A stretch of 64,000 bases of DNA from Chryseobacterium aahli. GTDB taxonomy: Bacteria > Bacteroidota > Bacteroidia > Flavobacteriales > Weeksellaceae. Where the stretch lies: contig NZ_JALDNB010000002.1 in assembly GCF_022699665.1 (NCBI RefSeq), positions 620,001-684,000 on the forward strand. Reading direction: 5' to 3'. Shown piece after piece: positions 25,166 through 34,474 of this stretch (within the stretch, counting starts at the first letter, position 1; the number at the start of each line of letters is the position of its first letter). Made by a program: the position numbers and the translations under genes. The notes below the pieces were generated by a model. It searched no databases and was not told the origin of the DNA. It worked only from the letters and a program-made list of their open reading frames with translations.

Positions 25166-28100
25166 TTACATCGTTTCCATCTTAAAGCTCATACTCTCAA
25201 TCACTTTCAAGATTGCTTCAACCGTATCCATGGATGTTAAACAAGGTACACCGTTTTCAACGCTCATTCTTCTGATCTGGAAACCGTCTCTTTCAGACTG
25301 TTTTCCTTTCGTCATGGTGTTGACAACATACTGAACTTTTCCTTTCTGAATCAAGTCGATTAGGTTGACACTTTCCTCTCCTATTTTGTATCCGATTTTG
25401 CAAGGAATACCTTTTTCTTCGAAGAATTTCGCCGTTCCTTCTGTTGCCCAGATTCTAAAACCAACTTCATGGAATCTTGATGCCAAATCAGCTGCTTCCT
25501 GCTTGTGTTTATCAGCTACAGTGAACAAGATTGAACCGTGCATTGGAACTTTTCTTCCTGCTGCAACCAATCCTTTGTAAAGTGCTTTTTCCAAAGTCGT
25601 GTCTTTCCCCATCACTTCTCCTGTAGACTTCATTTCTGGTCCTAAAGAGATATCAACTTTCGTAAGTTTTGAGAATGAGAAGACAGGAACTTTTACGAAA
25701 ACACCTTCTTTGTTGGGAACCAATCCGTTTTTGTAGCCTAAATCTTTAAGTTTCTGACCTAGAATTGCCTTTGTAGCCAAGTTTGCCATCGGAACATCGG
25801 TAATTTTAGACAAGAAAGGAACTGTTCTTGACGAACGTGGATTTACTTCAATCACATATACATTTCCTTCAAAAAGAACGTACTGAATATTCATTAAACC
25901 TATCACATTCAATCCTTTAGCTAACCTTTCTGTGTAGTCTACCAAAGTATCGATTTCTGCCTGAGAAACATTCTGTGGCGGATATACTGCAATTGAGTCA
26001 CCAGAGTGAACACCTGCTCTTTCGATGTGTTCCATAATTCCAGGAATGATCACCGTTTCGCCATCGCAGATCGCATCGACTTCCACTTCTCTTCCTGTAA
26101 TGTAACGATCCACCAAAACCGGCTGATCCGGACTTGCATCTACCGCAAATTCCATGTAATGTGCCAATTCTGCTTCATTGTACACAATTTCCATGGCTCT
26201 ACCTCCTAAAACATAGCTTGGACGAACCAAAACCGGATAACCAATCTCGTTGGCAATCACAATCGCTTCTTCTTTTGAAGTTGAAGTTTTTCCTAAAGGC
26301 TGAGGAATTCCCATTTCCTGAAGGGCTTTTTCAAACTTATCTCTGTTTTCAGCTCTGTCAAGATCTTCTAAAGAAGTTCCTAAAATCTTAACTCCGTAAG
26401 CTGCTAGTTTATCTGCTAAATTGATCGCTGTTTGTCCACCGAACTGTACTACAACACCTTTTGGTTTTTCAAGGTCGATGATGCTCATTACATCTTCTTC
26501 CGTCAAAGGTTCGAAATATAATTTATCTGAAATCGAGAAGTCTGTAGAAACAGTTTCAGGATTATTGTTGATGATAATCGCTTCGTAACCCATTTCTTTA
26601 ATTGCCCAAACCGAGTGTACCGTTGCGTAATCAAACTCAACTCCCTGCCCGATTCTGATCGGACCAGAACCAAGAACGATGATTTTTTCTTTATCGGTTA
26701 CTACAGATTCGTTTTCCTCCTCGTAAGTTCCGTAGAAATATGGAGTTTCAGATTCAAATTCAGCAGCACAAGTGTCTACCATTTTGTAAACCGGAATAAT
26801 TCCGTTTTCTTTTCTGAAATTGTAAACTTCTCTTTGAGTAGATTCCCACAAATGAGCGATATTCTGATCTGAGAAACCTAATTTTTTAGACTGAATTAAA
26901 ATTTCTTTATCAAATCTGTTAGCTGCAATTGTCTTTTCGAAATCAACTAATTTCTTTAATTTCCAGATAAAGAATTTGTCGATTTTACTCCATTCTACGA
27001 TTTGTTCCCAGTCGTAACCTCTTCTTAAAGCATCACAGATGATGAACAATCTTTCGTCATCACAAACTCTGATTCTTCTTTCGATATCTTCGTCTGTTAA
27101 AGCTGCAGCTTGTTTTGTTTTTAAACCTAAATGTCTCAAGCCTGTTTCAAGAGAACGAACCGCTTTCTGTAAAGACTCTTCGAAATTTCTTCCGATTGCC
27201 ATTACTTCTCCTGTCGCTTTCATTTGAGTTGACAATCTTCTGTCAGCAGTTTCAAACTTATCAAAAGGGAATCTTGGGAATTTAGTTACTACATAATCCA
27301 AAGCCGGCTCGAAACAAGCGTAAGTCTTTCCTGTAACAGGATTCATAATCTCATCTAAAGTCAATCCAACCGCGATTTTTGCAGCAATTTTAGCAATTGG
27401 ATAACCAGTTGCTTTTGAAGCCAAAGCTGATGAACGCGATACTCTCGGGTTAACCTCGATGATATAATATTCAAATGAATGCGGGTCTAAAGCCAACTGT
27501 ACGTTACATCCACCTTCGATTCCTAAAGCTCTGATGATCTTAAGTGAAGCATTTCTCAACATCTGATATTCTCTGTCAGAAAGTGTCTGAGAAGGAGCGA
27601 CAACGATTGAGTCACCTGTGTGAACTCCAACCGGATCTATATTTTCCATGTTACAAACCACAATTGCGTTGTCGTTTGCATCACGCATTACTTCGTATTC
27701 AATTTCTTTGAAACCTGCGATTGATCTTTCGATCAGACATTGCGTAACCGGACTGTATTTCAGACCTAATTCAGCAATTTCTTTTAATTCAGCTTCGTTG
27801 GCAGCAATTCCACCACCTGTTCCTCCCATTGTGAAGGCAGGACGAACGATTACCGGATAACCGATTTCTTCAGCAAAGCTCAATGCTCCTTCAACCGTTG
27901 TTACGATATCTGATTCAGGAACGGGCTCGTTCAATTCTCGCATCAATTCACGGAACAAATCTCTGTCTTCCGCTCTGTTGATGGCTGAAAGTGTAGTTCC
28001 TAAAACTTCCACTTTACATTCTTCAAGAATCCCCGAATTTTCCAATTCTACTGCCATATTCAGACCTGTTTGTCCACCAAGAGTCGGTAAAAGTGCATCT

Positions 28101-28348
28101 GGACGCTCTTTTCTAATGATGTGACTCACAAACTGAAGTGAAATCGGTTCGATGTAAACCTTATCAGCGATTTCAACATCCGTCATAATCGTTGCAGGGT
28201 TTGAATTGATCAAAATCACCTTGTAACCTTCTTCTCTCAAGGAAAGACAAGCCTGCGTTCCTGCGTAATCAAATTCCGCTGCCTGACCGATGATGATGGG
28301 TCCGGAACCGATTACTAAAATTGTTTTTATATCTGTACGTTTTGCCAT
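25166..28348 (-). CDS. carB: Carbamoyl-phosphate synthase large subunit
   Basis: A 1060-residue enzyme making carbamoyl phosphate from bicarbonate, ammonia and two ATP, for arginine and pyrimidines. It has two homologous ATP-grasp halves (starts [19 protein letters not shown] and [19 protein letters not shown]), [16 protein letters not shown] and [12 protein letters not shown] blocks, and a C-terminal MGS-like regulatory domain ([17 protein letters not shown]). Length fits CarB. It is separated from carA by a small four-helix gene rather than directly adjacent, which is unusual. Cotranscription with carA is inferred from spacing and strand. Confidence 0.97.
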   Translation of the reverse strand: MAKRTDIKTILVIGSGPIIIGQAAEFDYAGTQACLSLREEGYKVILINSNPATIMTDVEIADKVYIEPISLQFVSHIIRKERPDALLPTLGGQTGLNMAVELENSGILEECKVEVLGTTLSAINRAEDRDLFRELMRELNEPVPESDIVTTVEGALSFAEEIGYPVIVRPAFTMGGTGGGIAANEAELKEIAELGLKYSPVTQCLIERSIAGFKEIEYEVMRDANDNAIVVCNMENIDPVGVHTGDSIVVAPSQTLSDREYQMLRNASLKIIRALGIEGGCNVQLALDPHSFEYYIIEVNPRVSRSSALASKATGYPIAKIAAKIAVGLTLDEIMNPVTGKTYACFEPALDYVVTKFPRFPFDKFETADRRLSTQMKATGEVMAIGRNFEESLQKAVRSLETGLRHLGLKTKQAAALTDEDIERRIRVCDDERLFIICDALRRGYDWEQIVEWSKIDKFFIWKLKKLVDFEKTIAANRFDKEILIQSKKLGFSDQNIAHLWESTQREVYNFRKENGIIPVYKMVDTCAAEFESETPYFYGTYEEENESVVTDKEKIIVLGSGPIRIGQGVEFDYATVHSVWAIKEMGYEAIIINNNPETVSTDFSISDKLYFEPLTEEDVMSIIDLEKPKGVVVQFGGQTAINLADKLAAYGVKILGTSLEDLDRAENRDKFEKALQEMGIPQPLGKTSTSKEEAIVIANEIGYPVLVRPSYVLGGRAMEIVYNEAELAHYMEFAVDASPDQPVLVDRYITGREVEVDAICDGETVIIPGIMEHIERAGVHSGDSIAVYPPQNVSQAEIDTLVDYTERLAKGLNVIGLMNIQYVLFEGNVYVIEVNPRSSRTVPFLSKITDVPMANLATKAILGQKLKDLGYKNGLVPNKEGVFVKVPVFSFSKLTKVDISLGPEMKSTGEVMGKDTTLEKALYKGLVAAGRKVPMHGSILFTVADKHKQEAADLASRFHEVGFRIWATEGTAKFFEEKGIPCKIGYKIGEESVNLIDLIQKGKVQYVVNTMTKGKQSERDGFQIRRMSVENGVPCLTSMDTVEAILKVIESMSFKMETM

Positions 28349-28399
28349 TTTTTTGTTTTTAGATATTAGATGTCAGATTTTAGACTTCCAATATTGTGT

Positions 28400-28753
28400 T
28401 TACTTTTTTAGGTTAAATTTAAATGAATAAATCATTCGTTGAATTTCATTAAGATTTGATATTAAACTGTTGACTTTTTCGGTATTAAGTAAACCCAATT
28501 CTCTTGTCAAGATTAATTGAGTTTGTAATTCAAAAGAGGAAGCATTTGCAATTCCGAGAAAATGATAAAATTCTCTGTCATTATTTCTTCCTGCCCCTTC
28601 CGCAATATTTGATGGAATTGAAACTACCGATCTTTTAATTTGAGAAATCAGACCAAATTTTTCATCTTTCGGTAACTCAGCACAAATTATATAAACTTCT
28701 TTTGCAAGTTCTATTGATTTCTGCCAAAATAATAATTTCTCAAAATTATGCAT
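28400..28753 (-). CDS. Four-helix-bundle protein (S23 / 23S rRNA-intervening sequence family)
   Basis: A 117-residue helical protein with the family marks LLFWQKSIELAKEVYIICAE, LPKDEKFGLISQIKRSVVSI, PSNIAEGAGRNNDREFYHFL and ELQTQLILTRELGLL. First described from insertions in 23S rRNA genes, these proteins form a homopentameric four-helix bundle of unknown function and are common as stand-alone genes inside flavobacterial operons. It lies between carA and carB on the same strand with 51 and 41 bp gaps. Nothing suggests a role in carbamoyl phosphate synthesis. Confidence 0.92.
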   Translation of the reverse strand: MHNFEKLLFWQKSIELAKEVYIICAELPKDEKFGLISQIKRSVVSIPSNIAEGAGRNNDREFYHFLGIANASSFELQTQLILTRELGLLNTEKVNSLISNLNEIQRMIYSFKFNLKK

Positions 28754-28794
28754 TGTAAACTCTGTTATCTTATGTCTAATATCTGAAATCTAAA

Positions 28795-29868
28795 TTACTT
28801 TTTAAAATCCTCCATCAACGTGATGAAATCATCAAACAAATAATTTGCATCCTCTGGACCGGGGCTCGCTTCCGGGTGATACTGAACTGAGAAGCATGGA
28901 TGAATCTTGTGTTTCAAACCTTCATTTGTTCTGTCATTCAATGCGATATGAGTTTCTATTAAATCTGTTCCTTTAAGGCTTTCCTGATCAACTGCGTAAC
29001 CGTGATTTTGTGAAGTAATTGCTACTTTATTTTTTTCTAAATCTAAAACCGGATGATTTCCTCCTCTGTGTCCGAATTTCAATTTGAAAGTTTTTGCTCC
29101 GCAAGCTAATCCAATTAGCTGATGTCCAAGGCAAATCCCAAAAATTGGAACTTTACCAAGCAATCCGCGGATCATTTCTAAAGCTTTTTGGTTGTCTTCA
29201 GGATCTCCGGGACCGTTGGATAACATGATTCCATCCGGATCCATTAACAGAATTTCTTCAGCTGTAGTATCATGAGAAACAACAATGATGTCGCAGTTTC
29301 TTTGAGATAATTCTCTGATTATCCCTAATTTAGACCCAAAATCCACAAGCACTACTTTAAGTCCTCTTCCTGGATTGGCGTAAGAAGTTTTTGTAGAAAC
29401 CTGCTCCACCTGATTGGTTGGGAAAGTCGTTGATTTTAATTCTTCAACGGTTGTGTTTTCGTCTGCATCTGCATTGACGATTTTTCCTTTCACCACACCT
29501 GAATTACGAAGAATCCTCGTCAGTCTTCTGGTGTCAATACCTGAAATTCCTGAAAGATTTTTCTTTTTAAACAATTCCTGTAAAGTAATCTGTGTTCTGA
29601 AATTGGAAGGCAAATCGCAAATTTCTTTTACAATAAGACCTTTGATTGCAGGCTCGATGCTTTCGTAGTCATCACGGTTGATGCCGTAATTTCCGATCAG
29701 CGGATACGTCATGCAAACAATCTGACCACAATAAGACGGGTCAGAAATCAATTCCTGATATCCTGTCATTCCGGTATTGAAAACCACCTCTCCTGCTGTT
29801 TCCAAATCTGCTCCGAAACCTTCTCCATGAAATACTTCACCGGACTCCAGTATTAATTTTTTCTTCAT
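28795..29868 (-). CDS. carA: Carbamoyl-phosphate synthase small subunit
   Basis: A 357-residue glutamine amidotransferase that supplies ammonia to CarB. The N-terminal domain carries LILESGEVFHGEGFGA and FNTGMTGYQELISDPSYCGQ; the class I glutaminase domain has the nucleophile in GICLGHQLIG and the His/Glu of QYHPEASPGPEDANY at the C-terminus. Normal length. Preceded by about 155 bp after pyrB that contain a repeat and hairpins, so carA-carB transcription may be partly independent of pyrB. Confidence 0.97.
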   Translation of the reverse strand: MKKKLILESGEVFHGEGFGADLETAGEVVFNTGMTGYQELISDPSYCGQIVCMTYPLIGNYGINRDDYESIEPAIKGLIVKEICDLPSNFRTQITLQELFKKKNLSGISGIDTRRLTRILRNSGVVKGKIVNADADENTTVEELKSTTFPTNQVEQVSTKTSYANPGRGLKVVLVDFGSKLGIIRELSQRNCDIIVVSHDTTAEEILLMDPDGIMLSNGPGDPEDNQKALEMIRGLLGKVPIFGICLGHQLIGLACGAKTFKLKFGHRGGNHPVLDLEKNKVAITSQNHGYAVDQESLKGTDLIETHIALNDRTNEGLKHKIHPCFSVQYHPEASPGPEDANYLFDDFITLMEDFKK

Positions 29869-29913
29869 TTTAACTTTTTATCTTTATTTCTATTTATCTA
29901 AATCTTTCTCTTT

Positions 29914-29975
29914 AAACCACCCCGTCAAAAATTCTTTGAATTTTCGCCACCCCTCCAGAGGAGGGGAATTTTTAG
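29914..29975. repeat. Intergenic repeat with two hairpins between pyrB and carA
   Basis: CCACCCCGTCAAAAATTC, an inverted GAATTTT, then CCACCCCTCC and a hairpin CCCCTC (29950-29955) / GAGGGG (29961-29966) followed by AATTTTTA. This GGAGGGG-type element is common in Bacteroidetes spacers and could act as a weak terminator. Confidence 0.6.
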
Positions 29976-30023
29976 AGCAATTTATTTTTGAACTTTCACT
30001 TGGCTTTTTAAACTTTAAACTTT

Positions 30024-30914
30024 TTAATTAAAAGAAAATCCTTTTTCCTCTAAAGCATTTTTCAGAATCGCCATTCTTGCGAATACACCGTTCTGCATTT
30101 GCTTGAAGATTCTTGAGCGTTCACACTCTACCAGATCAGTATCGATCTCTACACCTCTGTTGATTGGTGCGGGATGCATAATGATGGCTTCTTTTTTCAT
30201 TGTTTTTTCTCTGGTTTTTGTCAAACCATATTTCTTATGATATTCAGAAGCTGAGAAACTCATTTTTGAATCGTGTCTTTCGTGCTGAATTCTCAATAAC
30301 ATCAAAACATCTACATCGTGAATCATCTCATCTACAGAAAGATATGTACCGTTAATTAAAGCTCCTTCGTCAAACCATTGTTCAGGTCCTGAGAAGTATA
30401 CTTTCGCTCCTAATCTTCTTAATGCTTCTGCATTTGAATTGGCAACTCGGCTGTGTTTCACATCTCCGACGATTCCGATTTTTAAACCTTCAAAGGTTCC
30501 GAATTCCTGATAAATTGTCAGTAAATCGAGCATACATTGTGAAGGATGATTTCCCGTTCCGTCACCGCCGTTGATTACCGGAATGTTGATATTTTTTAAT
30601 TCATCAAAATACCGTTCTTTCTTATCTCTGATTACGACCAGATTTACACCTATACTTTCAATTGTTTTTACCGTATCATATAAACTTTCACCTTTGTTGA
30701 CAGAACTGTTGGATGCATCAAACGGAACGACCTGCAAACCGAGTTTTCTTTCGGCAACATCGAAGCTTGTTTTGGTTCTTGTGCTGTCTTCAAAAAACAG
30801 ATTTGAGCAGAAAACTTCACCCTCAATTTTGGCAGTTTTTCCGTTGGCAAAAGCTAAAGCTTCCGTCAGTATCTTATTGATTTTCTCTGTACTTAGTTCG
30901 GTAATCGTAAACAT
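30024..30914 (-). CDS. pyrB: Aspartate carbamoyltransferase catalytic subunit
   Basis: A 296-residue enzyme making carbamoyl-aspartate in pyrimidine synthesis. The carbamoyl-phosphate site [15 protein letters not shown] is at about residues 42-56, [14 protein letters not shown] and [19 protein letters not shown] follow, and the aspartate loop is [12 protein letters not shown] near 243-254. Shorter than E. coli PyrB (311) but typical of the non-pyrI type; no pyrI is adjacent. It has a leader with a terminator directly before the start codon and a good promoter upstream. Confidence 0.96.
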   Translation of the reverse strand: MFTITELSTEKINKILTEALAFANGKTAKIEGEVFCSNLFFEDSTRTKTSFDVAERKLGLQVVPFDASNSSVNKGESLYDTVKTIESIGVNLVVIRDKKERYFDELKNINIPVINGGDGTGNHPSQCMLDLLTIYQEFGTFEGLKIGIVGDVKHSRVANSNAEALRRLGAKVYFSGPEQWFDEGALINGTYLSVDEMIHDVDVLMLLRIQHERHDSKMSFSASEYHKKYGLTKTREKTMKKEAIIMHPAPINRGVEIDTDLVECERSRIFKQMQNGVFARMAILKNALEEKGFSFN

Positions 30915-30933
30915 AATATCTTAATTTTTGAAC

Positions 30934-30963
30934 ATAAAAAAAGCGAAGAAAATATCTTCGCTT
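30934..30963 (-). terminator. Leader terminator/attenuator of pyrB
   Basis: On the minus strand AAGCGAAGA (30963-30955), 5-nt loop, TCTTCGCTT (30949-30941), then TTTTTATG. It is upstream of pyrB in the pyrB direction with no gene ending into it, so it can only act on the pyrB leader. About 20 nt separate it from the start codon. Confidence 0.75.
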
Positions 30964-30984
30964 AAAATAAATAAATATCGTAAA

Positions 30985-30998
30985 GGGCGTCTACGCCC
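30985..30998 (-). promoter_or_regulatory. Second hairpin in the pyrB leader
   Basis: GGGCG (30985-30989) and CGCCC (30994-30998) form a tight GC-rich hairpin in otherwise AT-rich DNA, between the promoter and the leader terminator. It could compete with, or pause polymerase before, the terminator. Confidence 0.5.
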
Positions 30999-31039
30999 GG
31001 TAATTCTAATGATATAAATACTGTGTTATTCATTAGGTG

Positions 31040-31070
31040 CAAAGATATAACATTTGGGTAACATGGCAAA
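31040..31070 (-). promoter_or_regulatory. pyrB: Promoter of pyrB
   Basis: Minus strand TTTG (31070-31067), 19-bp spacer, TATCTTTG (31047-31040): a full match to the Bacteroidetes consensus. It predicts transcription starting near 31033 and a leader of about 120 nt. Confidence 0.75.
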
Positions 31071-31156
31071 GTGAAATTGTAAAAAAATTAAAAAACTTCA
31101 ATAGCTGGTTATTCTCATTTATTCTTAATATTTTTGTTAGAATTCAAATACAGTTT

Positions 31157-31618
31157 ATGGACGCAAAAGACAGGATGATTCTCAGCATAATTCAGGAAGA
31201 TTCTACTTTCTCGGTGAAAGAAATTTCAGAGAAAATAGGTTTAACCTTTACTCCAACCTATGAACGCATCAAACAGTTGGAGAAACAGGGGATTATTGAG
31301 AAATATGTCGGTCTTCTGAACCGTGAAAAACTCGGTTTAAATATTGTGGTTTACTGCAACGTCCGCCTCAAAGAACAATCCAAAAAAGTTTTGGAAACTT
31401 TCGAGAAAAACATCATGCAACACGATGAAGTTCAGGAGATCATAAGTCTCTCCGGCGAATATGATTATATGCTGAAAATTATTGCAAAAGATATTAATTC
31501 TTATAATGATTTTACGGTGAATGTTATCTCAAACATTCCTAATATCGGGCAATACCATAGCTCTATCGTGCTTCATGAGGTGAAAAAATCTACTAAGTTT
31601 AAGATTAATTTGGATTGA
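31157..31618 (+). CDS. Lrp/AsnC family transcriptional regulator
   Basis: From the ATG at 31157 the protein has 153 residues and starts MDAKDRMILSIIQEDST, the standard Lrp start; an upstream in-frame start at 31037 would add 40 residues unlike the family and overlap the pyrB promoter. It has an N-terminal helix-turn-helix (FSVKEISEKIGLTFTPTYER) and a C-terminal RAM ligand domain (VQEIISLSGEYDYMLKI). Such regulators sense amino acids and often govern arginine or branched-chain genes. It is divergent from pyrB and 1.4 kb from the arginine operon end, so arginine control is possible. Confidence 0.93.
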   Translation: MDAKDRMILSIIQEDSTFSVKEISEKIGLTFTPTYERIKQLEKQGIIEKYVGLLNREKLGLNIVVYCNVRLKEQSKKVLETFEKNIMQHDEVQEIISLSGEYDYMLKIIAKDINSYNDFTVNVISNIPNIGQYHSSIVLHEVKKSTKFKINLD

Positions 31619-31628
31619 AAAAAGATTA

Positions 31629-33074
31629 ATGGAAGAATTTTCTAATTTTGATTTTGAGAAATTTGTTGATTTATCAATCAGTAAAATAAAAACATTTGAG
31701 TCTGAAAAAGCTTTAAAAGTAATCAACGAGTCAAAGAAATTTGATTATTTTTCAACTCTTGAAAAAGATCATGAAAAAAAATTATTTAAGCTTAAAATTT
31801 TCTTAGAAGCACCAATATTTGGAATAAAAGATTTAAAAAATCAAATTTTAGAAGATGATGAAACGCTGAGAATGTATGCATTTGGAGAAAGTTATTTCAT
31901 AGATTACAATTCAATTTCAACTATAAATTTTCAATTTAAAATACCACAAACATTTAGTTTAAATCTGAAAAAAATATTCACTGGATCTTTAGATAATTAT
32001 GATAATAAATTTCAAAGGTTATTGTTGCCAATTAAAAAGGATTTAGATTTATACAATATCACAACAAAATCAGTTAAATATGACGAAAAAATTGTTTTCA
32101 GTGGAATAATTGAAGTAAATGTTAATAATAAAAATTATCATGTTTTCACTTACATAAAAAATGATCCTAAAAAATACTTTTTAATTATTGATAGTGTTGA
32201 GAGAGAATGTTTTTCTGATTTCAAAAAAGCAACGGAATCAATAATTATTTCTTTAGGTTTTTTAACAGGAAATCTAATTACTAGTGAATCTTATTTTCAA
32301 ACGTCGGAAGATATCTCATTCAACAAAATAGAAAATATTTTTTTTGAAAAAAAAGAGGACAGCATATATTCTAACGATAGAGTAATTGACCATACGAAAT
32401 TTGTTAATTATTTAAGACAAATAAATCAAGAAGAAAAATATAAAATATGGGCAAAACCAATGGCTAATATTTATTTTGATAATATTTGTACCACTGTCTT
32501 TAAAAATAGCATTTTTCATAGGTGTTGCCAATTAATTATTGAAGCAAATCAAACAAAGCATAATCTTCTTAAAGCAGGAATTTTATCAATAGCTTTAGAA
32601 ACCATAAGTGGTTTGATTTATGAGGATAATAAAGAAAAAATTAATCCAATTCAAGATAGATTAATAGCAAAAAAATTAAGACTTGAATTATTAAACACAT
32701 TAAATAATTTTGAAGAAGAAATACCTGAAGAAGCAGTCAAGATTTTCACTTCAAAAATAAATGAACTAAATAAACCCACAAATTCAAAAAAGTTATCCTT
32801 TCCATTTCAATATTACAACATAAAATTATCAAAAGAAGAGCTTGATATATTAAATCATAGGAACAAATTTCTTCACGGAACTTCTCCTTTTGAAGAGGAA
32901 GAACTACAGTTAAAAAGACATGAAATACTTGTTATTATTGCAAATTTAAAATTTATGATAAATTGCTTAATGCTAAAATACATTGGGTACAAAGGTCACA
33001 CAACTAATTACCCTGCAATAATTGAGTACAATACAAAAGATGAAATTTCCAATCCTCTTTATAAAATAATATAA
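31629..33074 (+). CDS. Hypothetical protein with C-terminal HEPN-like motif, 481 aa
   Basis: An unrecognised, very Lys/Asn/Ile-rich soluble protein. The N-terminal half (1-230) is beta-rich; the C-terminal half (about 270-460) is helical and ends with LDILNHRNKFLHGTSPF, where Arg411 to His416 is the R-x4-H motif of HEPN ribonuclease domains, preceded by NLLKAGILSIALETISGLIY. A beta-rich N-terminal plus C-terminal HEPN arrangement resembles anti-phage ApeA-like proteins, but I cannot confirm homology. It starts 10 bp after the Lrp gene. Its DNA looks even more A+T-rich than its neighbours, consistent with acquisition. Confidence 0.75.
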   Translation: MEEFSNFDFEKFVDLSISKIKTFESEKALKVINESKKFDYFSTLEKDHEKKLFKLKIFLEAPIFGIKDLKNQILEDDETLRMYAFGESYFIDYNSISTINFQFKIPQTFSLNLKKIFTGSLDNYDNKFQRLLLPIKKDLDLYNITTKSVKYDEKIVFSGIIEVNVNNKNYHVFTYIKNDPKKYFLIIDSVERECFSDFKKATESIIISLGFLTGNLITSESYFQTSEDISFNKIENIFFEKKEDSIYSNDRVIDHTKFVNYLRQINQEEKYKIWAKPMANIYFDNICTTVFKNSIFHRCCQLIIEANQTKHNLLKAGILSIALETISGLIYEDNKEKINPIQDRLIAKKLRLELLNTLNNFEEEIPEEAVKIFTSKINELNKPTNSKKLSFPFQYYNIKLSKEELDILNHRNKFLHGTSPFEEEELQLKRHEILVIIANLKFMINCLMLKYIGYKGHTTNYPAIIEYNTKDEISNPLYKII

Positions 33075-33085
33075 GATGATTTAAT

Positions 33086-34390
33086 TTATCCCAACAACTT
33101 ACCTTTCAATTTATTAAACTGATATTCAATCTTATCTAAACATAAATTTCCAATGCTTCCCTGATGAGTATGATTCAAATTTTTAATTTCAAAATCAAAG
33201 TCATTATTTTCAATTTCCTGTCCGACTTTCACATACGCATCACGGAATGAACTTCCGTTTTTCACCTCTTCATTAATTTTTTCTACGCTGAAAAGATATT
33301 TATACTTTTCGTCTCCCAAAATTCCATCTTTCACCTGAATATTTGGTAATGTGTAGCTCAAGATTTCAAGACATTCTTTCAAAGAATCAATTGCCGGGAA
33401 AAGAATTTCCTTCGTCAACTGCATATCTCTGTGATAACCTGAAGGGAGGTTGTTCGTCAACAAGATAAACTCATTCGGCAATGACTGAATTCGATTACAT
33501 CGAGCTCTTACCAACTCAAAAATATCCGGATTTTTCTTGTGTGGCATAATGCTGCTACCCGTTGTAAACTCTTTAGGAAAACTTATAAAATCAAAGTTCT
33601 GACTTAAATATAAGCAAACATCATAAGCAAACTTCCCCAACGTTCCCGCCAAAGTCGCCATTGCCATCGACAATATTTTTTCTGATTTCCCGCGTGTCAT
33701 TTGAGCATACACTGAGTTATAATTCATGGATTGAAAACCTAAATTAAAGGTCGTACTCTCACGGTCAATCGGGAAAGACGAACCATATCCCGCTGCAGAA
33801 CCCAACGGGTTTTTATTAATGATATTTTTAACCGAAAAAAGCATTTCAACATCATCCAACAAAGCTTCTGCATAGGCTCCAAACCATAATCCGAAAGATG
33901 AAGGCATAGCAATTTGCAAATGCGTATATCCAGGAAGAAGTACATTTTTATGCTGATCTGCCAGTTTGATTAATATTTGAAAGAATTCATCCGTCAAAGT
34001 TGTAATTTCACGGATTTCATCCAATAAATACAGCTTAATATCCAATAAAACCTGATCGTTTCTTGAACGAGCCGTGTGAATTTTCTTTCCTGTATCGCCT
34101 AATTTTTCAATTAAAATAGATTCAACTTGTGAATGGATATCTTCCGCATTTTTATCAATTTTAAAAGTTCCATTTTCAATATCAATTAAAATTTCTTCCA
34201 AAACAGACAGCATCTGCTTCGATTCTTCATTGGAAATGATTCCAACTTCTGCCAACATTTTACAATGCGCCATCGAACCTTTCACGTCGTATTTTGCCAA
34301 ACGCTCATCAAAGTCAAGATCTTTTCCGACTGTAAATTTGTTGACTAATATATTAGTGGCGTTGTTGTCTTTTTGCCATATCTTTTTCAT
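33086..34390 (-). CDS. argH: Argininosuccinate lyase
   Basis: A 434-residue enzyme of the fumarase/aspartase superfamily that splits argininosuccinate into arginine and fumarate. Marks are DIHSQVESILIEKLGD, TARSRNDQVLLDIKLYL, PGYTHLQIAMPSSFGLW and the superfamily signature GSSIMPHKKNPD. Final gene of the arginine operon, 84 bp downstream of the M20 deacylase. Convergent with the HEPN-like gene, 11 bp between stops. Confidence 0.97.
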   Translation of the reverse strand: MKKIWQKDNNATNILVNKFTVGKDLDFDERLAKYDVKGSMAHCKMLAEVGIISNEESKQMLSVLEEILIDIENGTFKIDKNAEDIHSQVESILIEKLGDTGKKIHTARSRNDQVLLDIKLYLLDEIREITTLTDEFFQILIKLADQHKNVLLPGYTHLQIAMPSSFGLWFGAYAEALLDDVEMLFSVKNIINKNPLGSAAGYGSSFPIDRESTTFNLGFQSMNYNSVYAQMTRGKSEKILSMAMATLAGTLGKFAYDVCLYLSQNFDFISFPKEFTTGSSIMPHKKNPDIFELVRARCNRIQSLPNEFILLTNNLPSGYHRDMQLTKEILFPAIDSLKECLEILSYTLPNIQVKDGILGDEKYKYLFSVEKINEEVKNGSSFRDAYVKVGQEIENNDFDFEIKNLNHTHQGSIGNLCLDKIEYQFNKLKGKLLG

Positions 34391-34474
34391 AATTTTTCTT
34401 TTTGTAGATTGTAGACATTAGATATCAGATATTAGACTTTTAAATCTGAAATGTAATGTCTGAAAATCTCAATT

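Noticed and set aside
25166..28348. Several antisense open frames within carB
   Set aside because: They mirror the codon pattern of a certain gene on the opposite strand, have no motifs and no start signals.
31037..31156. Forty-residue N-terminal extension of the Lrp regulator
   Set aside because: Lrp proteins begin at the helix-turn-helix region; the extension overlaps the pyrB promoter and is not family-like.
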